Counted from the first letter of the stretch, positions 12,135-26,885 are shown. The stretch: DNA of 64,000 bases from Plasmodium malariae (GCF_900090045.1 NC_041786.1:3094501-3158500); one strand, 5' to 3'. Numbers and translations are program-made. Notes: generated from the letters alone by a model not told the origin.

Positions 12135-13506
12135 ATGGAAGTATTAAGAAGGGGTGAATTATTTAAACCAAGAATTAAAAGAAGCAGGAGCATAATTGAA
12201 AGAGAAGAAGGTAATAAGGAACATGATAATAATAATCAAATAGTGCTTTATGGAAATTCTTTTAAGAACAGTTCGTTGTGTTATGCATGGAATGCATATT
12301 TTGATAAGAACAAGATTAAAAAAAATATTATGGTGTGTTGCGATTTAAACAAAATTTGTGATGATATATTAAAAGGAGTAGAAGATAATAGTTTTACTAT
12401 GAAAACATTTTCCTTTTTACTTATTGGAGTATGTAATATATACAAGAAAAAGGTGTATTTTATTGGTCAAGACTATGAATTTTTAAAAAGAAAGATAATG
12501 TCTTTGTACAAAAATAAAGATCAGGATTCGAATGAATTGATAAGAGGAAAAGATGCTAAAAGAAGAAAAGTAGGAAAAGATAATGATAATCAAAACTCAA
12601 ATAAAAAAAGGCTAAATAGGACGTCTCTTAATATAAAAAGGGGATCAATAGGTTTAAATGAATTAATACCAACAGGAATTGATGATTTCACGGGTAGAAA
12701 ATCACGTTTTTCGGTAAATGCTGATGAAATAAGTATAACTGGAACTCAGAATAACAATTATAATGATATATTTAATGAAAACGAAATGAACAACCAGATA
12801 CTTATGGACATTTCAAATTTTAATTATCATAATTTTGATAATGAGAATGGCAATTATAGTGGCACCTACAGTGGTAATTATGACGATAATTATAGCGGTA
12901 ATTATAACGATAATTACAACGATAATTACAACGATAATTACAACGATAGTTACAACGATAGTTACAACGATAGTTACAATGGTAATTATAGTACTCAGCA
13001 TGTCATGGAAAAGGTGCTAGAAGGATCTTACGTTTCTAGAAATAGTATTCCAATGAACAATTTTGATGGGTTACATTTGAATAGAGCATTATCTGAATCC
13101 ATTCTTCCAATGGACAACCTGAATGTAGATAATTCAATATTGAATAATGTGATTCCAAAGAATATGTTTTCCAATTTTGAAAATTCTTTAAATGAAAAGA
13201 GCATGGGAGGGGAATACAATAATTTAGAATTGAATCCGTTGAACAGGAGTAATATTTTTTCATCCATGAACCTTTACAATAATGTGGAAAATAATAACGC
13301 TATTAATAAGGAATATTCTAATGTAAATAATATGAATATCCAAAATGACTACACAAATGTGATGAGCGGGCAACTATCAGGTATATATAGATATGATAGC
13401 AATAATAATGCCAATAATTCGAATAATGCTAATAATTCTAAAAATGCGCATAATGCTAACAATAGTAATAATAGTAATAATAATAATAATAGTAATAATA
13501 ATAATA

Positions 13507-13553
<47 letters not shown>

Positions 13554-15620
13554 GATGTGCATAATGACAATAATGCGTTTCATCATCCCTTCAGCTATGT
13601 GAACGGTCAGGAAAAGGAAAATAATATATACGGAGGAAGTATGATAAATCATAATAATACTGGTTTAGCAAACAGTTTGAATGGTTTTATGAACACATCG
13701 CGAGATTTTCAAAATGCGTCATATGATCATATGGCATCCATAAATAACTATAATAATAATAACAGTAGTAATTGTAACCGAAATGCAAATAACTTTGTGT
13801 CTCCCTTTCATAACATGCACAGTTCAGGAAACAATAGAAAAGATTTGTATAATTTAAACCCGTTCATGAGCATGTATTCAATGAACAACAACATTAACAA
13901 CAATAATCACAACAACATTAACAACAATATTAATAATGTAGATAATATGAACACTTATGGGTACTTTTCACAAAGGATACAAAACAACTTTGGTGATTTA
14001 GATGCCATGAGTAATGTTATGGTGGGAAGTATGTTCAGCCCTCAGAAGAAAAAAAATATGACAAGGAAAAATGACTATTTGAATTTTTTAAATTATGAGA
14101 CATATCAGAACTTTGATTATTTTGATCAGAAGGATGACGACGCGTTCATTAAGAAGTTGAACACATTGCTAGGATTAGATGATAACGAAGAAGAGGAGAA
14201 GGATAAAGAGCGCATGGTTAATGTAGGAGAAGGTAATACTGCAAAGGGGGTTTCTAGTCCAGTCAATGGGGATGACAATAATAATAACAGAAATAAGTCA
14301 ACCGACGATGGGAAAGAAAAGGACGGAAAAGATAATCCAAATTCGTCGAGCAATGATGTGGATAAAAATAATCAAATAATTCTGAACGAAGAAGAAGATA
14401 AAAGAAGAGAACTTTCCGCTTCAAATGGAAATGAAAACCATCAAATAGTAAAAAAACGGAAATTAGAAAAACATATAATAGACAAAAATTATATAATAAA
14501 AGATTCAGTTATTAGAGAGATGCTAAAAAATGAAAGTGTAAATTATAAGTACTTTTTAATTGATTCTATAAACAAAGAAATAAATGAAAAAATTCAAAAG
14601 GAGTATCCAGCATTTCAATATTTCTTTTTACAGACAAATAATAATGATAAAATAAAACCACAACTTAAATTGGAAATAAATTTTGGATATGATTCATGTG
14701 ATTATGAGAAAAAAAAGAAGGCACTTGAAAATTATTTAAGCTACTCAGTAAATAACAAATCGTATTTATATGAAAATAAAAATGTGTTTGAGCATTTTAA
14801 TATGAAAAAATGTTTAGATAATATTGATGAACATATGATATCTAGTGAGAATGATATCATGACGAATAATTTCTTATCCTTTGAAGACGGACGTGAAGAA
14901 GGGACAATGAGAAGTGATATGATGAATTTTGAGGAAGTGAGAGAACAGATAAATATAATCCCATTCGATTCACAAAATATGAATACAGATGAATATAAAA
15001 ATAGGTTTAGTGTAGATCCATTATTATCTCAAAATGATCAACTAGATTTGAATCTGAATGACTTAAATTTTAAGGATGATGATATGGATTATAGGATACA
15101 TTTAGAAAGTCAGATGTCGAAAAGCTTGATTATGTATAAAGACGATGAGGATAGTATTAATAAAAGTAATGATTTACAGAGTATTAATTTTTTAAGTGAT
15201 AGACTGAACGACAAATTAGACGCAGAATTCAACTGCCCTTCTTTGGATATATCTGTTAACTCTAATCAAGATTTTTCTAATATTTTTAGTAAAGACAATG
15301 AAAGTTCATTACTAGAAGACAGAAATTTAGAAGTGAATATTAATCTGAACCAAGATTTTGATTTGATTGCAAAAGAGTTATTAGAGGTCTATAAAAGTTT
15401 ATCAACAAAAGTTAATTATATATTCTTCGATCTAATTACAAAAAATAGAAAATCAAAGGATGAAATTTCTATTTTGTTTTATATCACCTTACATTTGGCT
15501 AATTTGGGCTACATACATATGATGCAAAAACCTGTTCTTCCTGACCAGCTAGATTATTATGAGGAAAATTTTTCGAGACCCATACTGATACAGTACATTG
15601 TTCAGGAGAAGAATAACTGA
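12135..15620 (+). CDS. Rad21/Rec8-family kleisin (cohesin subunit)
   Basis: Cohesin kleisin that would bridge the SMC1/SMC3 heads in the nucleus to hold sister chromatids. Single exon, 1,161 residues from the ATG at 12135; an in-frame TTG four codons earlier is not a likely start. Residues about 47-125 match the N-terminal SMC3-binding region (AWNAYFDKNKIKKN, then FLLIGVCNIYKKKVYFIGQD). The last 90 or so residues match the C-terminal winged-helix SMC1-binding domain (ISILFYITLHLANLGYIHMM). Between them lies a very long low-complexity region with a Tyr-Asn-Asp repeat (12880-12985), a polyasparagine run (13480-13552) and acidic stretches that could include separase sites, which I cannot place. 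The usual MFYS-type start of Rad21/Rec8 is replaced by an unusual basic start, MEVLRRGELFKPRIKRSR. I cannot tell mitotic Rad21 from meiotic Rec8. Confidence 0.82.
12880..12985 (+). repeat. 15-bp coding repeat (Tyr-Asn-Asp-Asn/Ser) in the kleisin
   Basis: Tandem units such as tacaacgataat and tacaacgatagt encode YNDN and YNDS repeats in the disordered centre of the kleisin. Confidence 0.8.
13480..13552 (+). repeat. AAT-codon microsatellite encoding polyasparagine
   Basis: A nearly pure run of aat codons interrupted by agt encodes the longest asparagine tract of the kleisin. Codon-level slippage is expected to make its length variable between isolates. Confidence 0.85.
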
Positions 15621-18097
15621 CTACACGCTACGTCTTCAACTTTACCTTCAGCTGCTGTTGTGAAGTTAGGTGTGCATATACATGTGTTGATATGGTTGTG
15701 TACGCATGTATGTGTTATAAACTCTGTGTATTAGGTGCATGTCTTCTTCAAAAGCGAACATTTACGCCTTCTTTTTAATATATTATTTTCTCCTAAGATT
15801 AAATAAACCCCTCATCTATGAAACATTTTTGCAAACACGCATGTACATGTTCGCAATATGAGTGTTTCTCTTCTGACTTTATATTTTTTTACAATATATT
15901 TTTTTTTTTTTGCTTTTTTTTTTTTATTTATATAGTATAATATATGTTTGACATTTCTTTTTTTTTTTATTTTATATAGTATAATATATGTATACCATTT
16001 TTTTTTTTTTTTTTTTTTAAATCAGCGTACATGAACCTTTGGCTAACTTCTAAAAATTGTAAATTAACTTTTTAATATTGTTAAGATGCTTCATAAAATT
16101 TTAACATGTCACTTAAGATTTAAATGTGCATATGTACGTAAAGGATGGTTATATATACAAATGTATGTATTAATGCACGCATACGCAACTTTCTTTACGT
16201 TGTTTTGGGAGAATAAAACAAACGAAAGGAAGTAGTACATTGCTCCTCTTAAATGAATGAATAAAAAGGAATAGCAAAGAACAATTTATTGTATCCCATA
16301 ATGAAGAGAGGTGCTCTCAAAAATGAGCTTTTTTAATGTATACATTTTTTATAGTCATATGTTCATGATATAACATGGTATTTGTTGGTAAATGTATACA
16401 ATTCTTTGAATGTGGAGGATATCTCATTTATGTTTGACTTGCCTGTAATGCCCTTAATAATGTTAAAAAAATAAAAATAAAATTAAGGAAAAAAGATTAA
16501 AAAACGGAAAAAGGGAAAATGGGGAAAAAAGGTAAACGGAGAAAAAAAAGCACTGCCAGCCAACAAGCCTGATATTTTTTTTACTTCATTTTTTCCTCAT
16601 TTTTGCTGTATTTTTTTCAAATAAGCTAAAGTCATAAATGCGCCGAAATAAATGTTAGTTATGTAATCACTGTTCAAGTACCAGTGTAGTAATTATATGC
16701 TTAAAATGGAATGTCTATTTTTAAAAAAAATAATTTTTTTTGATAATATATTTAAAATAACACATAACATATAGTAACACATTATTATAAATTATTTCTT
16801 AAATTTTTGCTAAGTTTTCATTTTTTTTTTTTTTCTCTTTTCCCTTTAAATGTGCTTTGTATTTTCATAATATTTCTGTATATGTTTAAACTTTTTAAAT
16901 TTACGAAAAATTTGCACATTCTTGTGTTATATTACCATCATAAACATTCTTATCGTTATCATTACAGCTGTACTAATCACAAGCACAATCATTATAGTGA
17001 TAATATTTCTTTTCTTTTTTTTTTTTTTTTTTTTGTGAATAACGTTCGAATGCTGTATTTGTATTTTTCCAATTTTTATGACCTACTGACTATTTATTAA
17101 GCTTAAACTGTGGAGATATAAATTTGAACATGTTAAAAAAATATATACAAGTGTCATATATGCATATACGTAGTAATAATATGTGTATATTTTACAATTA
17201 ATGTTTCGTATTTCTTTTTTTTTTTTTTTTTTTTTTTGTATTTGAATATAGTCATTATATACGTGAAGATACATGTAAAGGTACATGTGAAGATATATAT
17301 GAAAATATATGCTAAAATACATGCTAAAATACATGCTAAAATACATGCTAAAATACATGCTAAAATACATGCTAAAGTACATGCTAAAGTACATGCTAAA
17401 ATACATGCTAAATACATGCTAAAATACATGCTAAATACATGCTAAAATACATGCGAATATTTAAGTCCTTTTTTCTTTTTTCTTTTTTAAAATAATTTGT
17501 ATGAGTATTATTGTTTTATTTTGTTGCGAACAAATAAACAAAAGTACAAGTAGATTTAATAAAGGAAATTACGGGAGTGAAGTCGGTCTAACATCTAGAC
17601 GTTCTCTTCCCTGAAATAAGAGCTTTGCTAAGAATAAATGCTATTAGCTTTTTTTTTAAATTAACGAATACATAAAATTTGCGTAGTATGGAGATTTAAT
17701 AAAACGCATGCTTATAAATATACACTTTTCTTGTTAACATTTTGAAAAGGATATAAATGAATAATAAAAAAAGAAAATACAGAAGTTAAAAATAGTATGC
17801 AACAAGTCGGTTGTATTGGAAAAAACAACTAAGAGGATAAGTAAGCGGATAACTAAACGGATAAGTACATCTGAAGAGAGCACGAAAAGAATTTTAAGCT
17901 TTTTTTTTTAAATATTTGAAAGAAAGGGTAGCAATTGATGTATGAGAGGGAGTAAATGACATATGTTAAGACAAGAATACATTGATAAGTCAAACGGTAA
18001 TAGAGTGACAAACCGTTTTATTAACTTCTTACGGATAGTTGGAAATAAGTGAGAAACATGAAATTGCTTTATTACACAGTAAGACATACTGAGGACA
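15621..18097. other. Intergenic region between the kleisin and large coiled-coil genes
   Basis: About 2.5 kb between two plus-strand genes, so it holds one 3' region and one promoter. It contains long T tracts (15900-16020, 16820, 17020), poly-T at 17215-17237 and a 12-bp minisatellite at 17281-17457. I see no gene. Confidence 0.6.
17281..17457. repeat. 12-bp minisatellite (atacatgctaaa)
   Basis: About a dozen copies, nearly perfect in the centre (17316-17440), with variants aagtac and two copies one base shorter. The array creates open frames on both strands that are not genes. Confidence 0.9.
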
Positions 18098-21000
18098 ATG
18101 AGTGATGATGACTTTTTTCAAGATAAAGGTAGTTGCTCATTGCAATATATTAAATGTAAAACAAGTACAAAAATAGATGATATATTAAAAAGGCGAAGAG
18201 ATAAAAAAATTAAAGAGGAGGAGGAGGAGGAGGAACAGGGCAATTACTCAAGAGGAGGTACCTTATTGAAATTTCAGAAAAATGAAAATACTGGTGTAAT
18301 ATTTAATATCGGTAAGGGGAACAACAACGATGGTAAGAGTATAAATGAGGATAGAAGGAGTGGCAGTAGGAGTGGCAGTAGGAGTAGCAGTAATAACGGT
18401 GCTAGTAACGGAAGCAAAATAGGTAGTCGTAATGGAAGTAGTAACGGAAGCATTAGCGAACATAGAGAGAGCTCAGAAAAGCACTGTACAAATAAAGATG
18501 GTAAGAAGTTGTTATCATTTAACAACTCGAATAAGTACGAAATGAAAGAATATTCTTCTAAGGGCAATAGTTTCAAAAGAACATATAACAAATACTATTC
18601 AGATAAAAGTATATATGAACATAAAAATGTGAACAATTATTCGAAACAATGTTATTCTAATATATATAATAAGGATGAAGGCAAAACTATAGGGAATTAT
18701 TCCCAAGATGGTAAACATTATAATACCATGGACGATATAAGAACAAGTGCTGTAGATAATGATACATTACATGATAAAATGTTGAAAAAAGAAGTAAAAA
18801 GCTGTAATAATATATCGACATTTCAAATTGCAAATAGTAAATTAATGCATGTAAATTCGTTAGGAAATCTACGGGATTATGAAAATAATAGAAGCGGTAG
18901 TGGTTATCTTAAAAACGTGTATGAAGAGAAAGAAGAAGATGTAAATATTTATTTAAAAAACAATCTAAACGTTCTTAAAACCCCTAGCACTGAACTAATT
19001 CTAAATAGAATAAAAAGTAATGACGATAGGGACTATAAAAAGGGAGATAACTGCCCAAAAGACTACGATGTTGATGATGATGATGATGATAGCAAGGATG
19101 GGCTTTTTACGAATTTAAACAAGATATACTTAAATGATGTAGATATAAATAAAACACCCACGAAGAGTTTTTCAAGAAGCTATTTTGAATATTTAAAATT
19201 CGAAACAGCGGGAAAAATGAATATGAGCGAGTTAGAAACACCTGCAAATCTAAAAGACGAAAAAGAAGAAGATACTACAAACACTCCGTTTATAACATAC
19301 TACTTGGCTGGGAAAACTGTGAATAGTCAGGTAAGTGAGGAGGGGAAAAATGAAGGAGATGGATTACGAGGTAACCCTTATGATATCGAAAAGATGTGTA
19401 CTACCAACAAAGAAACTGAAAATGTGTCTAGTAGTTATCTTTTGAATCATTCTAATACGTATGATAGAAAAAGTTTAAAGCATTACGATTTGCAAAAAAA
19501 AGTAGACATCATAAGAGGAGGGGGAGAACCTTTCAAGGACAATGAAAAGATCATTTCCAATGAAAAATTCCTAGCATGTGCTGGAGATAACAACGACAAC
19601 GACAACGACAACGATACACGAAATAACAATCATGTTGCTTGTAACAGGGATTTATGTGATGGTGATATTTTTAATAAAACGTTTAGTTGTTCAAAAAAAT
19701 ACAATTTTATAAAAACGAAAGAGGAATATGAGGCTATGCTTAAAGATAAGGAGACCACAAACGGGCTGCACGTGCATGCAAGCAGTAGGAAAATCCTGTC
19801 GAATAATTATAACAAGAATAGCAATAAAAGCAGCAATAATGTTAGCGGTAGTGGTAATGATGTCAGTTTTACTGATAAATACTTCTCCTTTAACCCGTAT
19901 AATATAATGAATACAAAATCTTTTAAAGCCGATTTTTTTAAGGAGTCAAAGGGTAGTAACAAGGGAAGTATTGAATTTGCTCCTAAATGTAAGAGCGAAT
20001 TGCTATGTTATGGGGTTCAGGATAAAATGGATTCTGAAGAGGTATGGAAAGGCATTCAACCTTTAAATTCGGGGAAGGTGAACCATCACAGTAAGTTTAA
20101 TGAAGAGAATAACGTTAAGATAGATGGTATCTATTCATTCTCATTTAATACAAAAAAACCTAATGATGAAGTGAGTCACGATAGTATTTATAGAGATACA
20201 ACATTAGTCAGTGAAACCTTGAGGAAACGAGCGAATATCGATGATCTGAGTAAAGCTCTTACTACGACTAGAAGTTACAGTGATAGAAATATGAAGGACT
20301 CTCGTGTTAAGATATACAGAAATTCAGGCACAGATGCTAACACTATGGGTGACTCTAACCCCTTTAATGATTTAAAGGGGGGTGGAAATTATACAGATGC
20401 TCCTGGCAAAGAAAATGATGAAAAAAATGGTGTAGAAAATGGAGAAGAAAATGGAGAAGAAAAATATGATCAGTGGTACAGTGACAAAATAAGGAACGTA
20501 GAACAGTGCATTAGTGAAAGTAAAAAATATATATTTAAAAAAGAAAACATCACGAATGATGGAAGTGCATTAGATAAGGGGGAACAACCTCAACCAGTAG
20601 GTGTGGAGGATGTATTCCTTGCAGTAAGCGCAGGGAATTGTGAGAATATCCACAATATGTACCATAGGAGCAACGGAAGGATCGACAAGAACGGCATGAA
20701 TGCCATTGGCAGCTTCGATGCGAACGTTGTCAATGTTGGATTTGACCGAAACTATGACGGGTATAATCACCTAAAGGAGAGTGGAGAAAGGAAATTCTAT
20801 TCGAATAATTATGAAAAGGTTCTAAGTAAGAGTCGATATTGTGACGATCTAGGAAACGTGATAAATAATCCACAAGAGAAAAAAAATATGACCATAGATA
20901 TTAGTAGAATTAATAAAGGAATTCATTACGTGAATATGCATGTAAAGGATGACAAGGACATTATTCAACAAGTGGATGTACATGGAGGAGATAATAAAAT

Positions 21001-21184
21001 ATATAAAAAAGGATCGAACGATTCTGTAGAGAATGAATATGCCATATATAATAACGGAATGAATGATAACTATTGCTTAAATATGCATGATGAGTTAAAC
21101 TTAAAAGGAAAAAGGATATTTTCAGTAAATGAGGTAGGCAGTATGAACAGTAACATAAACTGTAATTATCATAGTATTAATAAT

Positions 21185-21227
<43 letters not shown>

Positions 21228-24200
21228 GTGCTACTATCGATCATTCAATTCAAAATGTGATGAACGAACACAAGGATGGTAAAATACCCCCTTATAATAT
21301 TGCTAGCTATAATAATGCTGGTTATAATACTGCTAGTGTAGACAAGAAAGAGGGTTTGAGTAATATATGTAATATGTGTAATATAAATAAAGAAGTAGAT
21401 GATGCAAAAATAATCAATTTTTGCAATGTTTGTGTAGGAGGAAAAGAAGCTTACTCATGTATAAACAAAAATCTTACAAACGAGTTATGCGAAACAGCAG
21501 ATTTTGGATGCAAGGAAAACAGTGACACATATGAATTCAGAAATGATGATAACACCATTAGAATAATAAGTGGTAATAGTAGTGGTAGTCGAAACAGCAG
21601 TATCAACAACAATTATAATAATAATAATCATAATCGTAATAATCATAATAATAATAATCATAATAATAATAATCATAATAATAATAATCATAATAATAAT
21701 AATCATAATAATCATAATAATCATAATAATAATAATCATAATAATAATAATCATAATAATTACCATTTGCAGAACGGTGAGATGGTCAATGGAAATAATT
21801 TAAGGCAGTGCTGGTTTGATTACATGAATAGAAATATTAATAACATAAGTGCGGATGATATAAAAAGTATGCTCTTTCATAATAATACTCAAAGCGTGAA
21901 GAAAGAAAATGGCGCATTACCAATTCACGTTTTTTCGAAAGACGGAAATGATGAAGCTTTAAATGAATTTATCATTCAACAGATAAAGGGTAGCGTAAGT
22001 GATGTTATTGAAAAGATGCTCAACAGTAAACAGAAAAATGTGTTACAGAAAATAAATGACATAGGTGTAGAGAGGAACAGAAATGCAAACGAATCTTTCT
22101 CAATACTTCATGGTGATACCAGCGGAAGAGGAGAAGAAAGGTATAACCTTACCAGTTGCACTAATTGTCCAAGTGATGAAAACGACCATTTTGAAGGGGA
22201 GCGTGAGCAGGAGCAGCGGAAGGGGATGCAGCAGAGGATACGGAAGAGGGTACAGAAGGAGAACGAACAAAGCAAGGATGAAGAGACAATATGTACAAGT
22301 ACTAATAAACTAAAATGTGGAAACAGTGACGGTAACAATGAAGATAATAATGGACTTAATAACAGAAGTGATGGTAAGAGCAAAGGGATTTCTTCCCCGA
22401 CAGACGAAGAAAAAGTAGAAACAGAATGCTCATATAATCAGTGGGGAAAAGTAGATTACGCAAATGCGCCTATAGAGGGAGGAGAAATAGTGAAGAAGGA
22501 GGAAAATATAGACATATCAAATGACAACATGGTAAAGTTTAATGATGAGGACTATCAAGAAATTAATAAACTAAATAACCACCTAAAAATGAGCAAGGTG
22601 AGTAAAAGAATTGAAATTAAGAAGGACGAATTAGAGAATAAATATATTAATTGGAAGAATATATTATACAACTGCATTGATATAATATACTATTTAACAA
22701 ATGAGAATAATAAAAAGAATAATAAAATGAATAGCTTATTAAGCGAAATAAATAATATTAATGAATATGAAAAGAAAATCGAATATTTAAACAAAGAAAA
22801 TGAAAAACTAAGAGTCGAAATAGTACAAAAAAATGAAACAATAAAAATGAAGGATATTAAAGAGAGAACAAATCTGAACAACAAAATAACAGAACAGTTA
22901 AAAAAAATTACAAGTTATGAAAAAGATATAAATATATATAAAAATAAAATAAACAAATTAAATAACAAGATAATATTTAAAGATAACGAAGTTGAAAAGG
23001 TAACAAAACAGTACCATGCTATTTTGGATGAAATAGAAAAATGCAAAAAAGATGCGAACAATGTTGTGAAGAAAATGTTAAATAAGAAGAGCACCAATTT
23101 AATGGATAAGCAATGTTTGGACATTTCCAAATATTATGAAATTCAAATTAGTACTCTTAACAAAGAGGTTAAAAGTTTGAGGGACCTTGTCAAAAGTGAG
23201 GCAAAGGAGAAAATTATATTGACTAAAAGAGTTAAGTTATTGGAGCTGAGGTGTGGAACTAAGAAGGGGGAAAAGGCGGGGCATAACTCCGGCAGAAGTG
23301 GAAGAAGTGAAAGTAGAGGAAGTGAAAGAAGCGGAAGCAGTAAAAGCAACAGAAGTGATACAAGTAGCAACAACATAAGAAGACGCACTAAGTGTAGCGG
23401 ATGTAATATTAGTGACAAGGAGGATGAAGTGCAAAGTAGGAAAAAAGGAACAGTGAAGAAGAAGCCTCCAGGGGATGAAGATTGCGCCAAGTTATCAAGC
23501 GAAGAAAGAAGTTTAAAAAAGAACAAAAGCGAGAGAGGGATAAGCAGCAGTTACGCAGAAAAAAAGGGAGATGAAAAAAATTATGATCTGATAGAGGAAG
23601 GTAAGTACAAAAGGATGTATCAGAATTTAGTGGAAGAATTGAATGAAATGAAAAAAGATTTTGAGAATCAGAATATGTTACATGCGAAAAAAATTGAACA
23701 GTTGGAACAACATCAAGAGATACAAAATATTAAGAATCAATTAAATGCATCTGAAAAGATTGTTGAAGTGTATCAAAATATATTCAGAGAAAATGTGAAT
23801 TATATAAAGAATGATAATTTGCATAAAATAGTTTATAATAATGAAACAATTGATGAGTTCTCGTCCCATGGCGCAAAAAAGAATAGCTATATCAACGTAA
23901 GCACCTGTGCAAAAGATAGCTGTAATTTAACAAATACTGAAAATGTGAACAGTAGCACAAATGTGAATACAAATATAAACGGAAATATGAACACAAACAG
24001 GAATAACTACGATTATTTGAGTGAATGTAATAACCTGTTTATTCAAAATACGGGTATTAAAATAAATGGCAAGTCATATTACCACAATTTAACAAATTCC
24101 AGTGGGTCAGAATTAACAAAGAAGGTGTCTCATCTGTATAATGATACTAGCAAACTTCTTAATCTCCCCTATGATATAAGTAGTAGCCTAGTGAACGCTG

Positions 24201-26084
24201 TTAACAATAATGGTAAAGTAATAGAAAATAATAATTACCTAAATGATTTTGTAAAAATGTACATAGAGAATACCCCAATGGATGAATTGCTTTGCGATTT
24301 TAAAAATGATATAAACGAATTAAAAAAACAAAATAAAACAAAACAAAACAATTATGAAAAAATTTTTGACAATAATAGTATGAAGGTGCTGTTCAACAAT
24401 TTAATGAATTATGAAAAAGTTCAACTAATTAATATATTTGTAGATATTTGTAGTGATTTAAAAACTGACAACATATTTGTTATAGTTCAGTTTGTGAAAT
24501 TTTTATCCTTTATTGTGTATAGACAGTTCCCCTTATTCACTTCATTTTATTATGATGTTGCCTCAATCGTTTCAACAAATTCTGCAAAATTTGATGAATG
24601 TATAAATATTATAAAAAAGTGGAAAAGTTGTTATATAAATGGTCAAAAATATCATATTTTTAGAAGAAATGTTTTATTAATTTTCCAATCCGATTTAAAA
24701 AATGTTAAAAAAAGTGAGATAGACAATAAATGCATGGATATTATGAAAACCCTTTATCGAAAGAACTTGGAAATGTCCAAGTACTCCAATGTAAGTTCCC
24801 TAACGCGGTTACATTCCTTGTTACGAAGGAAAAGTGGGAAGGGAGGAAAAAATGCACATATACATATGTATATGTATACATGCACCGTCATATGTACCTA
24901 CGTACATACATACATATATACACGTATACATACGTGCATACATGTATACTTAGGTACATATCCCCCTTATGTTCGCAAAATGATGCACGCAAGGTCTCCC
25001 TCATTGTGGTACGTACCTTTTTGTTCGCAGGATTCGTTTGAAAAGGCGGAATATATACTAAACAAACATTCAAAAGAAATTATTAGTAAAATTATAAAAA
25101 CGTACATGAACCTTTACAACATAGAAAAGATCAGCAACATCATTTCGCACATGAATTCCATGAACTCAAAGGTAAGAAATGTTTGGTAGTCCACACATAA
25201 ATAAGTGTACACATGTATGTGCCTATGACACATTAATACGTGCATATGTGTGTTTTTATTCATCTGTTTATTCCTATTGATTGGAAAATTTATGAGCCTT
25301 TCTTAATATATAGTACAATATAGCATATATATATATATATATATATAAAAAATAGCGTATAATAATATAACATATGGAGCACCGTTTTACCTATTTTGAT
25401 ATAACCCTTATTTCTTCTACTTCTCTCCCCGTTTTTAGCTAAAAACACAGTCTTATTTTATTAGATCCATATCGTCTTGTTTAAATTTGAATAAAACGGA
25501 TAATTTTCAGGAGGTGAAAAAAATAAAAAAATATAATAAATATAAATGAAAATGAATAAATAAATGATATATATACATATGCCTCTTTTTTCACATTAAT
25601 CTCTTCTTCCCCCTCTTCCATTTCTTCTTTGTCCTTATGATGATGCGAAACACATATGGATTGGATGTATTTATTTTTGACAGATTGAAAATAGAATAAA
25701 GGAATTAGCGGCGACAAAGGGAGTTAACGAAAAAATAAAGAACAGGTAAGGGTCTTCCATCTTGAATAAGGATATTAGCGCATGTGCTTACACAAAGATA
25801 TATATAATACATATAATATTCGTACATACACACGTACGTAAGTGCGTATATTCGTATGTGCATATGGGCGTATGTATATATTTATGCTCGCATTTATTAA
25901 CACGCGAACACCTTAACACCCCTGCTTCTTCACTTACAACAGAATAAACGTAGAAGAAATCGACGAATATTTGGCCGCTTACACAATCATGGGTACCCTA
26001 AAGAAATACTTGAACATTACGCTTACTAAGGATCTTTTGCCGTCTATATCAAAAATCATTCAGAAAAATAAATCATCCTTATGA
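18098..26084 (+). CDS. Very large low-complexity coiled-coil protein, unknown function
   Basis: I do not recognise a named family. Five exons fit with consistent phases: 18098-24790, 25031-25171, 25439-25513, 25684-25745 and 25943-26084, giving roughly 2,370 residues. The first intron (24791-25030) is 240 bp and stop-free, so an uncorrected translation reads through it. Residues 1 to about 1,450 are charged, Ser/Asn-rich and repetitive, with a His-Asn repeat (21610-21765). A predicted coiled coil runs from about residue 1,500 to 1,720 (IEYLNKENEKLRVEIVQKNE), followed by a Ser/Arg/Gly-rich basic linker and a second short coiled coil (LVEELNEMKKDFENQN). The C-terminal 350 residues are less repetitive and helical (LINIFVDICSDL) and carry all the introns, which suggests this is the conserved functional part. 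The layout resembles structural or scaffold proteins, but no function should be assigned. Confidence 0.8.
21610..21765 (+). repeat. Coding microsatellite encoding His-Asn-Asn repeats
   Basis: Alternating cat and aat codons give about ten tandem HNNNN or HNN units inside the large coiled-coil protein. The other frames are also open because the array lacks stops. Confidence 0.85.
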
Positions 26085-26885
26085 GTGTAAAGAGGTTTAT
26101 ATTGTTAATTATGATGTTATCTTTTAGCTTTTTACCTTACTCCCTCTTAATCTTTTTATTTTTTTCTTACATTTTTTTTTTTTTTTTGGTGATAATATTT
26201 GTCTTTTTTATTTATTTTTTTTTTTCATTCCTTTTTATTTTTCTTTCCCTTTTGAAATTCGTTTTTTGTCAATTTATTTTTCGCGCAGTGATTTTATTTC
26301 GAATATTCCCTTCGCTGATTTATTTTTTTTTATTCTATTTCATTTTTTTTTTTTTTTTTTTTTTTGTTTATCCCCTTTTGTTTATATTCATGCTTAAATT
26401 CACACGTATGCTTATAAAATAAAAAAGAAATATTCTAATTATAATAAACTACTTAATTTACCTTATAAAATTGTTCCTTAAACTTATCTTTTAATCACGC
26501 GAAATTTATCATTTATTTTTTAAAATATGTATAAATGAGAATGCATACACTACCGATACAATGGAAAAATCAGTACAACTATATCTTACGAAATTGAGAA
26601 CGGAACGGGAACATACATATATATACATGTACATATGCAATATGTATTTATGTATGTTTATAAAATGCGAGTAGAGAATTTTACGTACCACACTTCGAAT
26701 CATATTGTATAGCATACATAGACGCCATAGTAACATAAGTTAGAAAAGGACGAACGCAAAAAGCAAAAAAAAAAAAAAAATATAATATAAATAAATGAAT
26801 GAATAAATTAATGAATAAATTAATGAATAAATGCGTGAATAAATAAATAAACATATAAATAAATAAGATATCCTATTTTACCTTC
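26085..26885. terminator. Convergent 3' region between the coiled-coil gene and TIM
   Basis: About 800 bp between two genes that point at each other, so both 3' ends lie here. The left half is T-rich with runs at 26170 and 26350; the right half has a 12-bp tetranucleotide-based array (aataaatgaatg type, 26785-26870) directly next to the TIM stop. I see no gene. Confidence 0.5.

Noticed and set aside
13349..13652. Antisense poly-Leu and poly-Ile frames
   Set aside because: They are the complementary strand of the polyasparagine codons of the kleisin.
24791..25030. Continuous coding through the HIHMYMYTCTVICTY-like stretch of the large protein
   Set aside because: It is a stop-free 240-bp intron with a GTAAGT donor and tttttgttcgcag acceptor.
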